DNA of 64,000 nt. Source: Nocardioides acrostichi (GTDB taxonomy: Bacteria > Actinomycetota > Actinomycetes > Propionibacteriales > Nocardioidaceae). The DNA lies in contig NZ_JADIVZ010000001.1 in NCBI RefSeq assembly GCF_015319165.1, forward strand, positions 1-64,000, given 5' to 3'. Every line of letters begins with the position of its first letter. Position 1 is the first letter of the stretch. The notes beneath the pieces are model-generated. The model was not told where the DNA came from. It worked only from the letters and a program-made list of their open reading frames with translations, and ran no database searches. Shown here one piece after another: positions 61,623 to 64,000 of the stretch. Position numbers and translations under genes: made by a program.

Positions 61623-61709
61623 ATGATCAAGCGCATCCAGGCCCGTCGTTCCACCGCTCGCGCGGCTCGTCAGATGGCGACCATCTACAGCTGGCGGCCC
61701 GGGCTCTGA
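61623..61709 (+). CDS. 28-residue peptide, candidate P450-modified RiPP precursor
   Basis: The start is ATG 61623 with GGAGGGAG eight bases upstream, the best ribosome binding site in this area. All 28 sense codons are high-GC chromosomal type. The peptide opens MIKRIQARRSTARAARQ (very basic, amphipathic, leader-like) and ends MATIYSWRPGL, with Tyr and Trp separated by one residue. The TGA (61707-61709) overlaps the P450 start region. Known P450-RiPPs combine a very short precursor with a P450 that cross-links aromatic residues near its C-terminus. I do not recognise this exact family. Alternatives are a translation-coupling leader peptide or the P450 N-terminus separated by a frameshift. Confidence 0.65.
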   Translation: MIKRIQARRSTARAARQMATIYSWRPGL

Positions 61710-62800
61710 GCAGCCCGACGATCACGGACGGCGCCGAGTCGGCGGGACGACTCGGCGCCGTCCTTCGTTGTGTCGGCGAGGCCGCGCCCCAGGCGTTGGG
61801 CAAGCACGGGCCGTGGGTGGTGACCACCGCCGAGCAGGCTCGCGAGGTGCTCACCAACCCCCGGACTTTCGCCCCCGCCTCGGACGTGTCGCGAGGCGGC
61901 GCCGTCGACGCATCGGCCCGGGCACCGCGGCCGTCGGCCTCCGCGGTGCGTGTCGCGACCGACGTGTTCGCGGCCGAGCTGATCGCGGCCACCGAGGTGT
62001 GGCGCCGCGGCGGAGTCGCCGACGCCATGCAGGTGCTCCGGCTGCCCGTCGCCCGGTCGACGGTCCGGGCGCTGCTGCCGGAGGCCGGGCCACGCGTCCG
62101 CGACGAGCTCGCCGACCTCACCTTGGCCTGGATCGACGCCCTCGGCCCGGTGATCGCCTCCTCGCGCCCGCCTGGCCGCTGGTCTCGGCTGCGTCGAAGG
62201 GAGTCGCGCGCGCGACTCGCCGTCGAGGGGGCGCTGGCCGCACACGTCGACCCGGCGGGCGACCCCCGGCGCCGGCCGCCCGTGCTGGCGGCGTCGTTGG
62301 CCGCCGGCGTGCAGGTGCCGATCGCGGCCGGCGCCTGGCTGCTCGTGCTGCTGGCGAAGCACCGCCCGGTCGCCCAGGGCGCCGAGGTGGTGCCGGGGCT
62401 GGTGTGGGAGACGCTGCGGCTGCGGCCGCCCACCTGGATCCTGCCCCGGGTGACCACCGGCGAGATCGACCTCGGGGGGGAGCGGCTCCCGGCGTCCGCC
62501 GTCGTGCTGGTCAGCCCGCTGTTGCTGGGGCGCGACGCGTCGCTGGTGCCCGGTACCGACCTCGACGCGTTCGTGCCCGGGCGATGGACCGAGCAGGCAG
62601 GCACGCCCGGGTCGTGGCTACCGTTCGGCGTCGGGCCGCACGCGTGCCCCGGGCGCAGTCTCGGCCTGGCACAGCTCACGTGCCTGGCCACCTGGGCGAA
62701 CGCGTTGCGGTGGATTGCCGAAGGCGACTGCGCGCTGGATCAGAGTCGGGGTATCTTCCCGAGGTCGGCTCTTCTCAGGTGCACCGATGCGAGGGACTGA
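61706..62800 (+). CDS. cytochrome P450, short N-terminus
   Basis: About 364 residues if started at CTG 61706, which overlaps the peptide stop. No ATG or GTG is suitably placed. An open extension to ATG 61532 overlaps the peptide in another frame with poor codon usage and is unlikely. P450 motifs: VVTTAEQAREVLTNPRTFAP (beta1 and helix B), VPGLVWETLRLRPPTWILPR (ExxR) and PFGVGPHACPGRSLGLAQL (haem Cys). The I-helix region ASLAAGVQVPIAAGAW lacks the usual acid-Thr pair, as in some P450s that cross-link or rearrange instead of inserting oxygen. Electron donors are not encoded nearby. Confidence 0.85.
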   Translation: MSSPTITDGAESAGRLGAVLRCVGEAAPQALGKHGPWVVTTAEQAREVLTNPRTFAPASDVSRGGAVDASARAPRPSASAVRVATDVFAAELIAATEVWRRGGVADAMQVLRLPVARSTVRALLPEAGPRVRDELADLTLAWIDALGPVIASSRPPGRWSRLRRRESRARLAVEGALAAHVDPAGDPRRRPPVLAASLAAGVQVPIAAGAWLLVLLAKHRPVAQGAEVVPGLVWETLRLRPPTWILPRVTTGEIDLGGERLPASAVVLVSPLLLGRDASLVPGTDLDAFVPGRWTEQAGTPGSWLPFGVGPHACPGRSLGLAQLTCLATWANALRWIAEGDCALDQSRGIFPRSALLRCTDARD

Positions 62801-64000
62801 GTGAACCAAGCGCAGCCGCGGGGGTCGGCGGTGGCCCCCCGGACTCCGAAGGACGCCTCTGGGGTACAGCGAACACTCCAGGGCGAACCCGCTGTGTCCG
62901 CCCGCGCGGTCGAGTTGGCCGTGCGCATCCTCGACGCCCCGCTCACGATCTCCGAGGCCTGCGACCTCGTCGCGGAGCACTTCCTCGCCGGTGGTGTCGA
63001 CCTGGTCGGCGCGGTGCTGACCTACGGGCGGCCACCGTTCGCGGGGTGGCACTCCCTGGGAGGGCGCGCGATCCTCGGCCAGTGGGTGCGGCCCGGAGCC
63101 ACCTGTACGGTGCTGCCCAAGGGCTCGGACAGTGCCTCGAGCGCCCTGACGATGCCATGGGTGTCGGTCCAGGCCCGCGACGGCTCGCCGGTCGTCATCT
63201 CGGACGTCGAGGATCTACCGCCCGAGGCGGATCAGGACCGGCGGGAGCAGCGGGCCTGCGGAGTCGGCTCGTTCGTCACCAGATCCCTCCAGATCGGGGG
63301 AGTGATGTTCGGCAGCTTCTCGCTCGGACGCGAGACGAGTGGGGAGTGGCCGACCATTCAGCTGCGCGACTACCTGCTTCTCACATCCAGTCTCTCGTCA
63401 CGGTTCGAGGCCGACCGTCAGAGCATGCTGCTCACCGACGCCCTGGCCGTCGGAGACCGGGCACGCCGTGACTCCCAGGAGTTCTTCGGGGCGATGGGAC
63501 ACGAATTGCGCACCCCGCTCTCGGCGATCATGGGCTACGCCGAGGTGCTGGCCGAAGAGGCCCGGTTGGGCACCGAGAATCTCGCGGAGATCGTCGCCAA
63601 GGACGCGCCGGTGATCCTGCGCGCGGCCGAGCAGCTGCACGCCGTCGTCGAGGATCTGCTGCGCACCGGCCGTGGTCTGGGGCGCACCGCGACCACCGTG
63701 CCGGTCTCCGTCGCCGACGCGGCGGCCGACGTGCTGCACTGGCACGCCGCGACCGCGGAGAAGCACGGCGTCACCATGCACAGCGAGGTGCCGCCCGGCG
63801 AACGCGTTCAGGCGCGCGCCGCAGGGCTCCGCCAGGTGCTGACCAATCTGGTGGGCAACGCGGTCGTGCACAACCGCCCGGGCGGCACCGTGCACGTGTA
63901 CACGCGCCCCTTCATCGGGGAGTCGGGTGAGCCGCGACTGCGCATCATCGTGCGCGACGACGGGCCCGGCCTCGAAGCCGACGACCAGGCGCGGGTCTTC
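62801..64000 (+). CDS. GAF-type histidine kinase, C-terminus outside window
   Basis: Starts at GTG 62801 immediately after the P450 stop and is still open at the edge (400 codons visible). Residues 1-45 are unstructured and Pro-rich. A GAF-like domain follows (about 45-200: LTISEACDLVAEHFLAGGVD, MPWVSVQARDGSPVVISDVE). HisKA has FFGAMGHELRTPLSAIMGYA (His about 233), and HATPase_c has LTNLVGNAVVHNRPGGT and VRDDGPGLEADDQARVF. No membrane helices are seen, so it senses a cytoplasmic signal. It is tightly coupled to the P450 gene. Confidence 0.9.
   Translation, partial: MNQAQPRGSAVAPRTPKDASGVQRTLQGEPAVSARAVELAVRILDAPLTISEACDLVAEHFLAGGVDLVGAVLTYGRPPFAGWHSLGGRAILGQWVRPGATCTVLPKGSDSASSALTMPWVSVQARDGSPVVISDVEDLPPEADQDRREQRACGVGSFVTRSLQIGGVMFGSFSLGRETSGEWPTIQLRDYLLLTSSLSSRFEADRQSMLLTDALAVGDRARRDSQEFFGAMGHELRTPLSAIMGYAEVLAEEARLGTENLAEIVAKDAPVILRAAEQLHAVVEDLLRTGRGLGRTATTVPVSVADAAADVLHWHAATAEKHGVTMHSEVPPGERVQARAAGLRQVLTNLVGNAVVHNRPGGTVHVYTRPFIGESGEPRLRIIVRDDGPGLEADDQARVF

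Noticed and set aside
61532..61705. N-terminal extension of the P450 to ATG 61532
   Set aside because: In this frame the codons are poor (AGG, CTA, TCA) and the protein is not P450-like, while the overlapping peptide frame has good codons and a strong ribosome binding site.

Overview
The window comes from a high-GC Gram-positive actinomycete, most likely Propionibacteriales/Nocardioidaceae (Nocardioides or Aeromicrobium type). This is an inference from GC-rich codon usage, many GTG starts and ATGA/GTGA overlaps, actinobacterial families (DUF3039, DUF2017, DUF3152, DUF3618, WYL regulator, septum-formation domain) and a gene order matching the mycobacterial pncB1-clpS-mec-cysO-cysM-murI-rph-rdgB block.

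Layout. 1-2.85 kb is an insertion-sequence graveyard: a truncated IS1380-type transposase, a transposase-less second copy of the same element end, fragments of IS3- and IS21-type elements, and one low-GC cargo gene. 2.85-7.7 kb holds secreted or lipid-anchored proteins (two paralogous lipoproteins, a sulfatase, an M15-type peptidase) and a HIT protein. 7.7-14.3 kb has a DHA2 efflux pump with a divergent WYL regulator, a FabG-like reductase, a DUF3048 lipoprotein and an M64 metallopeptidase. 14.3-21 kb has a TetR regulator with a clear palindrome, YqgE, DUF3039, an SF2 helicase and two hydrolases. 21-30.6 kb has an RDD protein, a marR-MFS operon, a 5'-nucleotidase, an AbiEi-like gene bracketed by large hairpins, and the NAD-salvage genes pncA and pncB.

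30.6-44.4 kb is a housekeeping block (clpS, DUF2017, mec-cysO-cysM sulfur-carrier cysteine synthesis, murI, an MBL hydrolase, rph, rdgB). It is interrupted by a NYN protein, a DUF3152 protein, a phosphodiesterase-like protein, a two-component system with a divergent ABC exporter, and a GDSL hydrolase. 44.4-50 kb carries tRNA-Leu, bcp and a cbiM-PDGLE-cbiQ-cbiO metal importer preceded by a perfect Nur-type operator, so nickel is its probable substrate. 50-60 kb carries secreted, redox and tRNA genes (tRNA-Lys, tRNA-His, orn, a MauE plus DsbA pair).

The last 3.6 kb is the most unusual part. Two response regulators are followed by a 28-codon gene with a strong ribosome binding site. Its stop codon touches the start of a cytochrome P450, which is followed directly by a GAF-type histidine kinase that runs off the window. 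A short Arg-rich peptide ending in a Tyr/Trp-containing tail next to a P450 has the form of a P450-modified ribosomal peptide (RiPP) locus, here embedded in signal-transduction genes.

A second pattern is a family of 22-bp tandem repeats. Two of its arrays begin exactly on a gene's stop codon and a third starts a few bases after one. An unrelated 22-bp array fills another intergenic gap from stop codon to stop codon.
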